Assembly (NCBI RefSeq): GCF_001261735.1
Contig: NZ_CVRP01000009.1
Span: 186,001-250,000 of the forward strand
Reading direction: 5' to 3'
Length of the DNA: 64,000 nucleotides
DNA from: Dysgonomonas sp. BGC7
Lineage (GTDB): Bacteria; Bacteroidota; Bacteroidia; Bacteroidales; Dysgonomonadaceae
Shown here: positions 26,324-37,800 of the stretch, in pieces
Position numbering within the stretch: the first letter of the stretch is position 1
Layout of the letters: every line of letters begins with the position of its first letter
The notes under the pieces: generated by a model
What the model was told of the DNA's origin: nothing
The model's input: the letters and a program-made list of their open reading frames with translations, nothing else
The model's database searches: none
Position numbers and translations under genes: made by a program

Positions 26324-27814
26324 ATGAAAAATATGAAAGTTATAAGAAAAGCTTTATTCGGTTTAGGCGTTTTAGGTTCAATAGTGATTTCAAATGAGGT
26401 TTATGCCTCAGCAAGATCTTATGAGAAGATAAAGATTGAACAGGATAATACTACAGTTAACCAAAATCGTTATAAATCGAATAGACCTGATAAAGATAAG
26501 CGTCTGTTTTCTTCTGCTGCAGTGGAAAATGAGATTCTTCGTGTAAAAAAACTATTGAAGAATCCTAAGCTGGCATGGATGTTCGAAAACTGTTTTCCTA
26601 ATACGCTCGATACAACAGTACATTATCGTTTGACCGATGGAAAAGATGATACTTTTGTATATACAGGAGATATACACGCAATGTGGCTACGCGATTCGGG
26701 AGCACAGGTATGGCCTTATGTGCAGTTGGCAAATAAAGACGAAAAACTAAAAAAAATGTTGGCAGGAGTTATTCGCCGTCAATTTAAATGTATAATCATA
26801 GATCCTTATGCGAATGCCTTTAATGATGGGGCTATTCTTGTAGGAAACCATTGGGAATCGGATATGACTGATATGAAGCCTGAGCTTCATGAACGCAAAT
26901 GGGAAATAGATTCTTTATGTTATCCTATCAGGCTGGCGTATCATTATTGGAGAACGACAGGAGATGCTAGTGTTTTCGACGCAGAGTGGTTAGATGCTAT
27001 AAAGAATGTGCTGAAAACTTTTCGGGAACAGCAACGTAAGGATGGTGTAGGTCCATATAAGTTTCAGCGTAAGACCGAACGTCAGCTCGATACATTAAAT
27101 AATAATGGACTGGGCAATCCGGTTAATCCTGTAGGGTTGATTGTCTCTGCTTTTCGTCCGTCAGATGATGCTACTACTTATCAGTTTCTAGTACCTTCTA
27201 ACTTTTTTGCAGTGACATCGTTAAGAAAAGCTGCTGAAATATTAGAAACAGTAAATAATGAAGGCTCTTTAGCTAAAGAGTGTACTGCCTTAGCCGAAGA
27301 AGTTGAAAGTGCCCTTAAAAAATATGCAACATTTAATCACCCTGAATATGGTACTATCTATGCATTCGAAGTAGATGGGTTTGGTAATCAATATTTGATG
27401 GATGATTCTAATGCACCTAGTCTGCTGTCATTAGCCTATCTTGGAGATGTGGATATTAATGACCCGATCTACCAGAATACACGAAATTTTGTATGGAGCA
27501 AAGATAACCCCTATTTCTTTAAAGGAACTGCGGGAGAAGGTATCGGAGGGCCACATATTGGTTATGATATGGTATGGCCTATGAGTATTATGATGAAAGC
27601 ATTCACTAGCCAGGATGATAAGGAACTGAAGGAGTGTATAAAAATGGTAATGGATACCGATGCCGGAACAGGCTTTATCCATGAATCATTTAACAAAAAT
27701 GATCCACACGATTTCACCCGTGCGTGGTTTGCCTGGCAGAATACTCTGTTTGGCGAATTGATTCTGAAAACGGTAAATGAAGGTAAAATAGAATTACTTA
27801 ATAGTATAGAGTAA
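26324..27814 (+). CDS. Glycoside hydrolase family 125 exo-alpha-1,6-mannosidase
   Basis: The 496-residue exported protein has a signal peptide ending near YASA (about residue 30). The GH125 (alpha/alpha)6 domain shows ENCFPNTLDTTV, the signature GDIHAMWLRDSGAQVWPY (about 114-131), IDPYANAFNDGA and, near the end, GFIHESFNKNDPHDFTRAWF with conserved Glu and Asp residues. The family inverts alpha-1,6-linked mannose from non-reducing ends, which suits trimming of the yeast mannan backbone after side-chain removal. It lies between two GH92 genes and is followed by a terminator-like hairpin. Confidence 0.94.
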   Translation: MKNMKVIRKALFGLGVLGSIVISNEVYASARSYEKIKIEQDNTTVNQNRYKSNRPDKDKRLFSSAAVENEILRVKKLLKNPKLAWMFENCFPNTLDTTVHYRLTDGKDDTFVYTGDIHAMWLRDSGAQVWPYVQLANKDEKLKKMLAGVIRRQFKCIIIDPYANAFNDGAILVGNHWESDMTDMKPELHERKWEIDSLCYPIRLAYHYWRTTGDASVFDAEWLDAIKNVLKTFREQQRKDGVGPYKFQRKTERQLDTLNNNGLGNPVNPVGLIVSAFRPSDDATTYQFLVPSNFFAVTSLRKAAEILETVNNEGSLAKECTALAEEVESALKKYATFNHPEYGTIYAFEVDGFGNQYLMDDSNAPSLLSLAYLGDVDINDPIYQNTRNFVWSKDNPYFFKGTAGEGIGGPHIGYDMVWPMSIMMKAFTSQDDKELKECIKMVMDTDAGTGFIHESFNKNDPHDFTRAWFAWQNTLFGELILKTVNEGKIELLNSIE

Positions 27815-27849
27815 ATCCAATACATGGAATTGGGGTTGTTTGGGTTCTC

Positions 27850-27889
27850 ATAAGAGCTTATAATGATAAATGTTATAGGCTCTTATTTT
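27850..27889 (+). terminator. Terminator-like hairpin after GH125
   Basis: A 14-bp stem (27850-27863 with 27873-27886, one G-T pair) closes on a 9-base loop and runs into TTATTTTG. It lies 36 bases past the GH125 stop and suggests the downstream GH92-SusCD genes have a separate transcript or partial read-through. Confidence 0.7.
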
Positions 27890-27944
27890 GAGAGTAATAA
27901 AAACAATAATATAATCCGAAATAAATATAATAATAAACCAAGTA

Positions 27945-30248
27945 ATGAATTCTAACAGCAATTTTAGAAGATGTGTTCTTACGCTTTTGTGTGTAATATC
28001 AGCTACTTTTTTATCGACAGCTCAAGGTACTTTCAAGCCGGTCGACTATGTTAATACTCTAACAGGAACTCTGTCCAAATTCGAATTATCAACAGGGAAC
28101 ACTTATCCTGCTATAGCTCGTCCTTGGGGAATGAATTTTTGGGTTCCACAAACCGGAGGAATGGGAGACGGGTGGGTATATACCTATACTGCAGATAAGA
28201 TTAGAGGATTTAAACAAACTCACCAACCAAGTCCTTGGATGAATGATTATGGACAGTTTTCTATAATGCCAATTACAGGAAAGGCTGTGTTCGATCAGGA
28301 CAAGCGGGCAAGTTGGTTTTCTCACAAAGCAGAAGTTGCAAAGCCCCATTACTATAAGGTTTATTTAGCCGACCATGATATAACAACAGAGATTACACCG
28401 ACTGATCGTGCAGCTATGTTTCGCTTTACATTTCCCAAAAGCGATAAATCATATGTTGTAATAGATGCTTTCGATAAAGGTTCATATATTAAGATTATTC
28501 CTCAGGAAAATAAGATAATAGGTTATACTACCCGAAACTCAGGAGGAGTTCCTGACAATTTCAAAAATTATTTTGTTATTACTTTCGACAAAGCGTTTGC
28601 CTATACAGCTTCTGTTGGCGATAACGAAATACGTAAAGGCGAGTTTGAGGCAAAAGAGAATCATGCCGGAGCTATCATTGGTTTTGAAACTAAAAAAGGA
28701 GAGGTTGTACATGCTAAAGTAGCCTCTTCTTTTATCAGTTTCGATCAGGCTGAACTCAACCTGAAAGAGTTGGGAGCAGATAGTTTTGATCAGATTGTAA
28801 GTAAAGGAGAGAATATTTGGAACGAAGTATTAGGTAAAATAGTAGTAGAAGATGACAACATAGATAATCTTCGTACTTTCTATTCATGTTTTTACCGTTC
28901 GGTACTTTTCCCTCGTAGTTTCTACGAGATAGATGCAAAAGGAGAGGTTGTACATTATAGTCCTTACAATGGACAAGTGCTATCAGGCTATATGTTTACC
29001 GATACTGGTTTTTGGGATACTTTCCGTTGTCTGTTCCCTTTCCTTAACATGGTATATCCTTCTATAAGTGAAAAAATGCAAGAAGGATTGGTGAATGCAT
29101 ACAAGGAAAGCGGATTTTTACCGGAATGGGCGAGTCCGGGACATCGTAATATTATGGTAGGAAATAATTCAGCCTCGGTAGTTGCAGATGCTTATGTCAA
29201 AGGTTTGAGAGGATATGATATCGAAACTTTATGGGAGGCCTTGAAGCATGGAGCAAACAATCATCTGGCGGGAACAGCATCAGGACGTGTAGGTTATGAA
29301 TTTTATAATAAATTAGGGTATGTACCCGATAATGTAGGTATAGGTCAAAATGCTGCTCGCACATTAGAATATGCTTACAACGACTGGACAATTTATAAGT
29401 TAGGAAAGACTTTGAACAAACCGGAGAGTGAAATTGGTATTTATAGAGATAGAGCTATGAATTATAAGAAGCTTTACAATCCGGAGCATAAACTTATGAC
29501 AGGGCGTAACGAGAATGGCGATTTTGATAAGAATTTTGTCGCCGAAGATTGGAGCGGAGCTTTCTGCGAAGGCAATAGTTGGCATTGGAGTTTTTGTGTA
29601 TTTCATGATCCTCAAGGGTTGATTAACCTTATGGGTGGTCGTAAAGGGTTCAACCAGATGATGGATTCTGTTTTTGTTGTTCCCGGCAACAAAGGTATGG
29701 AAAGTCGTGGAATTATACATGAGATGAGAGAAATGCAAGTTATGAATATGGGGCAATATGCCCATGGTAATCAGCCCATACAACATATGATTTACCTATA
29801 TAACTATTCGGGAGAACCTTGGAAAGCTCAATTTTGGTCTAGAGAGATAATGGATAAACTATACAATCCTAATCCTGATGCTTATTGCGGAGATGAAGAT
29901 AATGGACAGACTTCGGCTTGGTATGTATTCTCTGCTTTGGGCTTCTATCCTGTATGTCCTGGTACTGATGAGTATGTTATAGGATCTCCATTATTTAAGT
30001 CTGTAAAAGTTAATCTTGAAAACGGAAAACAAATACAGATTAAAGCAAATAACAATAACAAAGTAAATCGCTATGTGAAAGCAATAAAAGTAAATGGTAA
30101 AAACCATACTAAAAATTATTTTACGCATGAAGACTTAATGAAAGGTGCTTCAATTGGATTTGAAATGTCTTCAACACCTAATCTCAAGAGGGGTGTTTTG
30201 GAAATTGATTCTCCATATTCTTTGACACATGAGTTAGAGAAAAAATAA
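27945..30248 (+). CDS. Glycoside hydrolase family 92 alpha-mannosidase
   Basis: The 767-residue exported protein has a signal peptide (RRCVLTLLCVISATFLSTAQ) and the canonical GH92 start FKPVDYVNTLTGT, with STGNTYPAIARPWGMNFW following. RGFKQTHQPSPWMNDYG holds the family GFxxTH motif. The C-terminal catalytic part has AHGNQPIQHMIYLYNYSG and CGDEDNGQTSAWYVFSALGF (about 647-665). This is a standard member, unlike the GH92 protein at 23839-26118. It is expected to remove alpha-1,2- or alpha-1,3-mannose side chains in the periplasm. It is closely followed (24 bases) by a surface lipoprotein gene. Confidence 0.95.
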   Translation: MNSNSNFRRCVLTLLCVISATFLSTAQGTFKPVDYVNTLTGTLSKFELSTGNTYPAIARPWGMNFWVPQTGGMGDGWVYTYTADKIRGFKQTHQPSPWMNDYGQFSIMPITGKAVFDQDKRASWFSHKAEVAKPHYYKVYLADHDITTEITPTDRAAMFRFTFPKSDKSYVVIDAFDKGSYIKIIPQENKIIGYTTRNSGGVPDNFKNYFVITFDKAFAYTASVGDNEIRKGEFEAKENHAGAIIGFETKKGEVVHAKVASSFISFDQAELNLKELGADSFDQIVSKGENIWNEVLGKIVVEDDNIDNLRTFYSCFYRSVLFPRSFYEIDAKGEVVHYSPYNGQVLSGYMFTDTGFWDTFRCLFPFLNMVYPSISEKMQEGLVNAYKESGFLPEWASPGHRNIMVGNNSASVVADAYVKGLRGYDIETLWEALKHGANNHLAGTASGRVGYEFYNKLGYVPDNVGIGQNAARTLEYAYNDWTIYKLGKTLNKPESEIGIYRDRAMNYKKLYNPEHKLMTGRNENGDFDKNFVAEDWSGAFCEGNSWHWSFCVFHDPQGLINLMGGRKGFNQMMDSVFVVPGNKGMESRGIIHEMREMQVMNMGQYAHGNQPIQHMIYLYNYSGEPWKAQFWSREIMDKLYNPNPDAYCGDEDNGQTSAWYVFSALGFYPVCPGTDEYVIGSPLFKSVKVNLENGKQIQIKANNNNKVNRYVKAIKVNGKNHTKNYFTHEDLMKGASIGFEMSSTPNLKRGVLEIDSPYSLTHELEKK

Positions 30249-30272
30249 GAAAAACCACTAATCTAAATCTAT

Positions 30273-32069
30273 ATGAGAAAAAAGTTAAATTATTTATTAC
30301 TAATCGGATTAATCATCCCTCTGTTTATCGCTTCTTGTAGCGATGACGACAAGGATGATAATTCTAATCCGGCACAAGAGCTTGTTGTTGATAACACAGT
30401 AGTGACTCTTCTACAAGGAGATGAAATTACTATAAATGTTACGTCGGGAAACGGGCAATATTCTATTAGATCCCTAGACTCTAGTGTAGCCGATGCAAGT
30501 GTTTCAGGAGATAAAATAACAATAAAATCTCCTTCTGATGCAAACTTGGGTGAGACAACGATTCTTATTGTCGATGGGCGAAAAAAAATAGCCAAAGTAA
30601 AAGTCAAGGTTGCTAAACTTTGGGATTTGACTGTCGATAACTCAAGCCCTGAAATGTTTATAGGTGCAGTGACTCCTGTAAAAATAGAAACAGGGAATGG
30701 CGGTTATGAAATATCCTTAGAAGCCGGTGGCGAAAGCGTGATAGAACTGGGCCCTTTGTTTGGTCAGATATTTACAGTAAAGGCATTGAGCGAAGGTAAT
30801 GCTAAGATTATAATAAAAGACAAGAAGGAGCAGATTGCAGAAGTAAATGTTCTTATCAAAATTGTAGAATTAGAACTTGGCAAATACGAGTTGTCTTTGG
30901 TTGGTCCTAATAAGACAGGAGATATTAATATTCTAGGCGGAAATGGAGGCTATAAGTTCTCTTACAACCCGGAAGGAATTGCTACTGCTTCTGAAGCAAA
31001 TAATACTATTACAATAAAATCGGTTGCTGTTGGAACAACAACAATTACTGTAACAGATCAAAAAGGAGCAACGAAAGATATTGAAGTAACCGTTCTTCCT
31101 AAAGAATTGGAAACAGATATCGCCGCTCTCAATATTATAGGAACTAGATTGAGCGGTAAGTTCAATATAACAGAGGGTAATGGAGATTATTCGGTTGTAT
31201 CCGAAAATGAGAATCTGATAACTGCGAGCGTTGTGGGCTCCGAGGTTACGGTTACAGCAAAGAAAGCAGGGACTACATCCGTTACGATAACCGATATTCG
31301 AGGTAAAAGCAAAAAAGTCCCGGTAACAATTTCTCCTTTGGCAATGAACATAGGATTAGACTATTGTTTAATTGCTAACTATGGTGCATTATCTAATAGT
31401 GCAGACTACAAATCTCTATCTCAGGTTACATATGAGGTGAAAGTAAAACTGGCAGGAGGACGAGGCCTGCAAGGTTTTATAGGCTTAGAGGGGAACTTAC
31501 TCCTTCGTGGAGAGAGAGATGCTCTTCCTCAAAAGATAGAACTTGTAAGTAAGTTTAACGGAACTGAGCAAAAATTGGTAACCAACCCAATAATGGATGC
31601 GAATAAATGGTATCATTTAGTATTGGTGTTTGATGGTACTTTGTCTGATCCTACGCAAAGACACAAATTATATATTAATGGCGAGTTATATACAAACTTC
31701 GAGAGTTCTACGGCTATTAATTTTGATCGAAAAACTGTAGACCTTACTCAGACCAGCAATGCACCTGGCTTGGGTTTAGGGCGTGTGGGTAGCGATTATT
31801 GGCGTGGTTTATCCGGAGTTATAGGAGAGGCTCGTGTTTGGAAGGTTGCTCGTACCGCCGAACAGATAAGAAATAATGCTTGTTCATTAACAGAATCTTC
31901 TCCAAAAGGCTTGATTTCTCATTGGATATTTGGTTACGGCATAGCAACACCATCTATTGAAGACCTTGCAGGAACTTGCGATGCTGTGGTTTATGATAAT
32001 CAGGCTGTAAGTGTTACTAATCCTAAATCTTTTCCTGCAGATAAGTGGGTAGAGGCCGGATGTCCGTGA
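30273..32069 (+). CDS. Surface lipoprotein with Ig-like repeats and LamG domain, probable glycan-binding protein
   Basis: The 598-residue lipoprotein has its lipobox at LFIASC, followed by SDDDKDDNS. This acidic stretch acts as a surface-export signal in Bacteroidota. About four tandem Ig-like repeats (residues about 38-355) share a GNGxY motif (SGNGQYSIRSLDSS, ETGNGGYEISLE, GGNGGYKFSYN, EGNGDYSVVSE). A LamG-type concanavalin fold (about 365-590) includes KWYHLVLVFDG and HKLYINGELY. It is likely a substrate-binding partner of SusCD that holds mannan at the surface. A paralogue with the same layout lies at 40069-41628. Sugar specificity is not readable. Confidence 0.8.
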   Translation: MRKKLNYLLLIGLIIPLFIASCSDDDKDDNSNPAQELVVDNTVVTLLQGDEITINVTSGNGQYSIRSLDSSVADASVSGDKITIKSPSDANLGETTILIVDGRKKIAKVKVKVAKLWDLTVDNSSPEMFIGAVTPVKIETGNGGYEISLEAGGESVIELGPLFGQIFTVKALSEGNAKIIIKDKKEQIAEVNVLIKIVELELGKYELSLVGPNKTGDINILGGNGGYKFSYNPEGIATASEANNTITIKSVAVGTTTITVTDQKGATKDIEVTVLPKELETDIAALNIIGTRLSGKFNITEGNGDYSVVSENENLITASVVGSEVTVTAKKAGTTSVTITDIRGKSKKVPVTISPLAMNIGLDYCLIANYGALSNSADYKSLSQVTYEVKVKLAGGRGLQGFIGLEGNLLLRGERDALPQKIELVSKFNGTEQKLVTNPIMDANKWYHLVLVFDGTLSDPTQRHKLYINGELYTNFESSTAINFDRKTVDLTQTSNAPGLGLGRVGSDYWRGLSGVIGEARVWKVARTAEQIRNNACSLTESSPKGLISHWIFGYGIATPSIEDLAGTCDAVVYDNQAVSVTNPKSFPADKWVEAGCP

Positions 32070-32092
32070 TGTAACAATGTCTTGATCAGATC

Positions 32093-32118
32093 CCCCTGAA
32101 AATTATAATTTTCAGGGG
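32093..32118. repeat. Perfect 26-base inverted repeat between two lipoprotein genes
   Basis: The 26 bases at 32093-32118 equal their own reverse complement. The arms start CCCCTGAAAATT and close on a 2-base centre. No T-run follows, so it is not a classic terminator. As RNA it would form a stable hairpin between the LamG lipoprotein and the SusE-like gene, possibly affecting mRNA stability. Confidence 0.7.
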
Positions 32119-32158
32119 ATGATATTAAAATGGAATTAATAAAAAACAAATAAAATAT

Positions 32159-33391
32159 ATGAAAAACAGGTTGTCGAATCTAATAGTTTTGTTCTGTCTG
32201 ATAGCTTTTGCTGCATGCAGTAACGAAATTAATCCTGGATTTAATCAGGAAGACTATGAGCCTATAGTACCACCTGAGCCGGTGCGTACCCTTACTTCTA
32301 TGGCAAGTGGAGAACGCGTTATTTTATCAGGAACATCAGTGGAAGATATTGTACTGTCATGGATACCAACAGTAGTAAAAGGAAATACGGTCTTTCGTTA
32401 TGAAGTACTATTTGACACAAATGATGGAGATTTTTCTAATCCAATAGAGGTTCTAAAATCAGATAAGGAGGCGCTAGAGACAAAACTGACCTTGTCTCAT
32501 TTTCAGATGAATGCGATAGGACGCCTTGCTAAGTTTAAATGTAATAGTAATGGTACCCTAAGATGGAAAGTTAGGGCCTATTGTGGGCTGGATCAGTCTT
32601 TGAGTAGTCTGGAAGGTACATTTACTATCTTCATGATGGATGGTATAGATGATATACCTACAGAAGAAGATCATCTATTGATTACCGGTACAGCTACAGA
32701 AGATGGAGGGGATATTTCAAAAGCACAGGAAATGTCACGGATAGATGATGGTATCTATCAGGTTTATCTGAAAATGAAAAAAGATAAGACATATCTATTC
32801 ACTTGCGAGAAGGATGGTGAACAATATATCTATTATTATTCAGGAGGAAAACTTAGACAAAGACTCGAAGGAGAAACTTACGAATGTGTACAAAATACAG
32901 ACGGAATATATAGAATAACTCTGAATTTTAATACTCAGGAGATGGAAACGATTGAAATCAAAAAATTATATCTCTACTGTATAGCAGGGTCTTATTCTCA
33001 GGAGTTTAGTTATCTCGGATACGGTAAATGGGGGGTGAAAAGCTTCTTAGCCCACAAACGTAAAGAGAGTTGGGCTGCCGGAGGAGAAACCCGCTATCAT
33101 TTCAGAATGGAGACAGTTACTTCGGAAGGAAATGTGAGGATGAATTGGGGTAGCAATATAAAGGATGGAGGTTCTCCAAAAAGAGACGACAATGGTAATT
33201 TAGATTATTCTTATTTCAATATGTATGAGATGTCCGGCGATTGGGACTACTCTTTCAGATATGATGACACATTGTTGCAATGGGGAGAGTTCAAAGATAA
33301 TAAGTGGGAGGCAACTGTAAGAACAGATGTAACTATATATCTCAATGCCGACTATGGTGTATATACACATCGTTGGGTGGCTGTAGAGTAA
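32159..33391 (+). CDS. SusE/SusF-like outer-membrane lipoprotein
   Basis: The 410-residue lipoprotein has its lipobox at AFAAC, followed by SNEINPGF. The N-terminal domain (about 35-165) resembles the SusE family: SGTSVEDIVLSW, then a FDTNDGDFSNP strand pattern and LRWKVRAYCG. The C-terminal part (about 170-405) contains two starch-binding-like beta-sandwich modules with LLITGTATEDGG and LYCIAGSYSQEF. It is expected to bind glycan at the cell surface without enzymatic action. It lies between the LamG lipoprotein and GH76 genes, inside the mannan locus. Confidence 0.82.
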   Translation: MKNRLSNLIVLFCLIAFAACSNEINPGFNQEDYEPIVPPEPVRTLTSMASGERVILSGTSVEDIVLSWIPTVVKGNTVFRYEVLFDTNDGDFSNPIEVLKSDKEALETKLTLSHFQMNAIGRLAKFKCNSNGTLRWKVRAYCGLDQSLSSLEGTFTIFMMDGIDDIPTEEDHLLITGTATEDGGDISKAQEMSRIDDGIYQVYLKMKKDKTYLFTCEKDGEQYIYYYSGGKLRQRLEGETYECVQNTDGIYRITLNFNTQEMETIEIKKLYLYCIAGSYSQEFSYLGYGKWGVKSFLAHKRKESWAAGGETRYHFRMETVTSEGNVRMNWGSNIKDGGSPKRDDNGNLDYSYFNMYEMSGDWDYSFRYDDTLLQWGEFKDNKWEATVRTDVTIYLNADYGVYTHRWVAVE

Positions 33392-33419
33392 TTTTAGAAA
33401 ATTAAAAAGTAAATAAAGA

Positions 33420-34793
33420 ATGAAAAAATACATTATACTTTCCCTATTGTTTCTCTCTCTGCTTTCTTGTGGAGACGACGAAGATATATATAAAGGGGAT
33501 GCTAGTGGAGAATATGTTTCAAATGTAGATTGGACTGAAGCTAGTAATTCAAGCACCGGTGATTTCCTGAAATATTTTTTCTGCAATGACGACCCATCAG
33601 CTCCCGGAGAGCATTATTTTTTGGCTGCACTCAAGTGGCATGATCCTAATAAAATCGAGAGTGGATCCGAGCCTGACGAAAGACAGTTTGGATTTGGATA
33701 CTGGATGCAACCTCATGCTATGGATGTTCTTATAGATGCCTATATCCGTACCGGAGAACAGAAATATAGAGATGCATTCGAACCTTGGCTTTCAGGAATG
33801 AAATACTGGAACGGTCGAAATCATTGGGGAAACAGATATCCAAATAGTGAAGGGTTGTGGAATAACTTTTATGACGATATGCTATGGTGTGCCCTGACTA
33901 CTGCTCGTATGTATGATATTACAGGCGAACAAGTGTTTTGGGATGCAACAATGACTCAGTGGAAGTTTATCAAAACAGCAAAGAACGAGAAAGCTGAAGA
34001 TGTTGCCGGTTATGGAAACGATCTTAAAGCTACAGCGCGGAAAGGTCTTGCTTGGAAATGGGATTCTCCTTATTCTCGTATGTCTTGTTCCAATGGTCCC
34101 GGATGTCTTTTGGCCATGAAGTTGTATAAAATCTGTAAGAAAGAAGGAAAAGATGAAGAAGCCGCATATTATTTAAACTTTGCACAGGAAGTTTATGCGT
34201 GGATGAGCCAATTTCTTTGCGATATATCTACGGGACAAGTATACGATAATATGAGTGTCGAGAATTCCGATCCCGCGCAATGGAAACCGGATAAAGTAGC
34301 TCTGTCTTATAATCAGGGAACATTTATGGCATCGGCTCTCGAATTATATAATGCGACTGGAGATGAAGAATATCTGCGCAATGCGGTAGCATTCGGTTCT
34401 TATCAGGTTAATAAAAAGATGGATAGCACTTATCCTATATTCTCTGGCGAAGGATCTAATGGAGATAACCTATTATTTCGTGGCGTATTCCTTCGTTATT
34501 TTCTGGATATGTTAAAGCAACCGACTAATAAGATATATACAGAAAATACCAAGAAGAAGTTCATTAATGCCTTAAGAAGTAGCTCTGATGTTTTATGGAC
34601 ATTTGGACATAATCCAAATCGTTATTTTTATCAGTATCATTGGGCTCAGGCTCCTACTGCCGGTAATCGGGGAACCGATGGCGTTTGTGATATAGCGACT
34701 AATGCTCAGGTTCCGGCTGCAACGTTGATAGAGATCAGAGCTCGCTACGAAGATTGGGCAAAAGGAAAAGAATCTGAAGATCGTATATACTAA
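33420..34793 (+). CDS. Glycoside hydrolase family 76 endo-alpha-1,6-mannanase, lipoprotein
   Basis: The 457-residue lipoprotein has its lipobox at SLLSC, followed by GDDEDIYKGD, whose acidic residues predict surface export. The (alpha/alpha)6 domain carries the catalytic pair in WNNFYDDMLWCA (Asp152 and Asp153). Other family segments are CSNGPGCLLAMK and LSYNQGTFMASALELY. GH76 enzymes cut the alpha-1,6-mannan backbone internally. Anchored at the surface, it would release fragments for import by the adjacent SusCD. This gene is the strongest single indicator that the locus targets fungal or yeast alpha-mannan. Confidence 0.95.
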   Translation: MKKYIILSLLFLSLLSCGDDEDIYKGDASGEYVSNVDWTEASNSSTGDFLKYFFCNDDPSAPGEHYFLAALKWHDPNKIESGSEPDERQFGFGYWMQPHAMDVLIDAYIRTGEQKYRDAFEPWLSGMKYWNGRNHWGNRYPNSEGLWNNFYDDMLWCALTTARMYDITGEQVFWDATMTQWKFIKTAKNEKAEDVAGYGNDLKATARKGLAWKWDSPYSRMSCSNGPGCLLAMKLYKICKKEGKDEEAAYYLNFAQEVYAWMSQFLCDISTGQVYDNMSVENSDPAQWKPDKVALSYNQGTFMASALELYNATGDEEYLRNAVAFGSYQVNKKMDSTYPIFSGEGSNGDNLLFRGVFLRYFLDMLKQPTNKIYTENTKKKFINALRSSSDVLWTFGHNPNRYFYQYHWAQAPTAGNRGTDGVCDIATNAQVPAATLIEIRARYEDWAKGKESEDRIY

Positions 34794-34823
34794 GAAAACA
34801 TAAATTTTATCAACATAAATAAT

Positions 34824-37800
34824 ATGCAGATAATGAAAAAAATAAAAAAACAAATCTTTGCTTCGTCTCAGATCTGTTTTATTGCTATATCTTCTCTATT
34901 GGCGGTTGGTAGCCCTTTGATAGCCAATGCATCTGATAATATTAAAGATGTAAAGGAGGTGCAACAAAGTAAAACAACTGTGAAGGGAGTCGTTTTAGAT
35001 AAAAGTAACAATGATCCTCTTATTGGTGTGACAGTTGTTGTAAAAGGAACCCAGGTAGCCACAATGACTGATATTGACGGGAAATTCTCTATCAATATGC
35101 CGTATGCTGAGGCATCTTTGGTCTTCTCTTATATAGGATTCCAGCCGGTGGAAGTTACTCCGGCAGGAAAAAAGGAGCTTGCTGTGCTTATGGATGAAGA
35201 CTCAAAGGCTTTGCAAGAAGTTGTAGTAGTAGGATATACAAAGCAGCGTAAAGAAACGATGATTGGTTCTATTGCTACTATTACTACCAAAGACCTGAAG
35301 CAGAGTCCTACTGCTAATATCAATAATGCTTTGGCAGGACGTTTGCCCGGCTTGATTGCAAATCAGTATTCGGGAGGAGAACCGGGTGTCGATAGAAGTG
35401 AACTATTTATTCGCGGTAAATCAACCTATGGAGATCAAGGTGCAATTGTAATAGTTGATGGTATCGAACGGGATATGAGCTATCTGGCTCCAGAGGAAAT
35501 AGAAACATTTACTATACTAAAAGATGCGTCGGCAACAGCAGCTTATGGTATTCGTGGGGCAAATGGGGTAATAGTGATAACCACAAAGAGAGGAAAAGCA
35601 GCAGAAAAAGCAAGTGTTAATTTCAAAGCATCCTTAGGATTCAATAATCCTGTAAAATTTCCGGAATATTTAGGATCGGCAGATTATGCAATGTTGTATA
35701 ACGAAGCCCGTGCAAACGATGCGAAAATGACAGGAAGTAGCCTTGATGATGTTAAGCTTTTTTCTCAGGATGCTATAGATAAATTCAGAAGAGCTAAAGG
35801 GGATAACTCTGATGGCTTAGGTTACAATTGGGACTATTACGATTTTGCATTCCAAACAGGGGTACAGGAAGATGTAAGTCTTTCTATCCGTGGAGGATCT
35901 GACAGAGCCCGCTATTATGTACTTGCTAATTACTTTTCGCAGGGAGGTAATTACAAATATACAGATGTGACTGACTTTGATACTCAAGCGAAATTTAAAC
36001 GTTATAACTTTCGTTCGAATATTGATATTGATATTACAAAGTTCTTAACAGCCAGACTAGACCTTGGTGCCCGTATTACAGATCGTAATGCTCCGGGAAC
36101 AACAGCCGGTCGTCTGATGACAATAGCTGCAACACAACCTCCTCATTTACCAATATTGGTGGAAGAGAATAATCATCCACTGAACGAGGAGTATATTTCT
36201 CAAAATCCTTATGGAATGCTGTATGGAGATAATTTATATCGTTTCAATATGTTGGGAGAACTGAGCAGAACTGGTTATCTTAATGAAAAAAATACCTACC
36301 TGAACGGAAGCTTCTCCATGACATTGGATATGGCATTTTTATTGAAAGGATTAAAAGCCGATTTCAATTTTTCTTATGATGCGTCAGAGGGACGTTGGTT
36401 AAATAGAAAGTTAGATACGTACAAGGATGGTTATCGAGAGTATCCTCAATATGCAACATTCATGCCGATGGAAGGTAGTGATGTATATATGAATCCCGGA
36501 TATTACAGTGGTTCTTACAAGACAGGTAATAAATATAGTATCGACCAGACTATAGGTAATGGACTTACCCACAATGCTTCTGATAGCAGAACTTATATTC
36601 AGGCTCGACTAGACTATAATAATACATTCAAAGATGTACATGAATTTACAGGTATGTTATTGGCCAACCGTTCCAATCGTTCTGTTAATAATGAATTAGC
36701 ATATCGTTATCAGGGTATAACAGGTCGTTTGGCATATTATTATGATAAGAAATACTTGGCTGAATTTAATTTCGGATATAACGGCTCTGAGAATTTTGCA
36801 CCGGGCAAACGTTATGGATTCTTTCCTGCCGGTTCGTTAGGATGGGTTATAAGTCGAGAGTCTTTTATGGAAAACGCTTCATCATGGCTTGATATGCTCA
36901 AGATTAGAACATCATTTGGGTTGGTTGGTAGCGATAATGTGAGTTCTCGATTCCCATATCTGTCTTTTTATGGAGGAGGTAGCGGTTATAGTTTTGGTGA
37001 AGATTTTGGAACAGGACTAGGTGGAACGGCCGAAGGTAATTTGGCAAATGCTAATTTAACATGGGAAAAATCTAGGAAATTCAATCTAGGTTTAGATATA
37101 GGAACTTTCAATCAACGTCTCAATCTAACTGTCGATTTTTTCCATGAGTATCGTTACGATATAATAACAGATATGAGCGGAGATGGTATAATGGGCTTTC
37201 CTACTGTTGTTGGAAAAAATGCACCGTTAGCTAATATTGGAGAAGTAAGCAATCGTGGAATTGATTTAGAAATAAGCTGGAATGATAAAATAGGGAAAGA
37301 TATAAGATATTATATTAAGCCAAATCTAACTTTTGCCCGCAACAAACTGGAATATAAAGCAGAGGTTGCCCGTAAGAATGAATGGCGTAGAGAGACTGGT
37401 CGTAGACTGTATGAAAACTATGTATATGTGTTTGATCATTTCGTTGCCGATCAGGCAGAGGCAGACAGACTAAATGCTATAAACTATCAGCCTTGGGGAA
37501 AACTTATACCGGGGGATGCTGTGTATAAGGATCTCGATAGGGATGGTGTTGTAACAGATGAAGATCGTACAGCATTAGGTAATCCTCGTAGCCCTGAATT
37601 AATGTTTGGTATTCCATTAGGTATTCAATACAAAAACTTCGATTTTAGTGTGTTATTCCAAGGTGCTGCACGAACTTCGATTTTGTTGAATGGACCTGCG
37701 GTTTATGATTTTCCTCAGTTCGATCAGGATAAGATAGGAAAAGTAAAAAGAATGCACTTAGATCGTTGGACTCCGGAAACTGCATCTACGGCTAAGTATC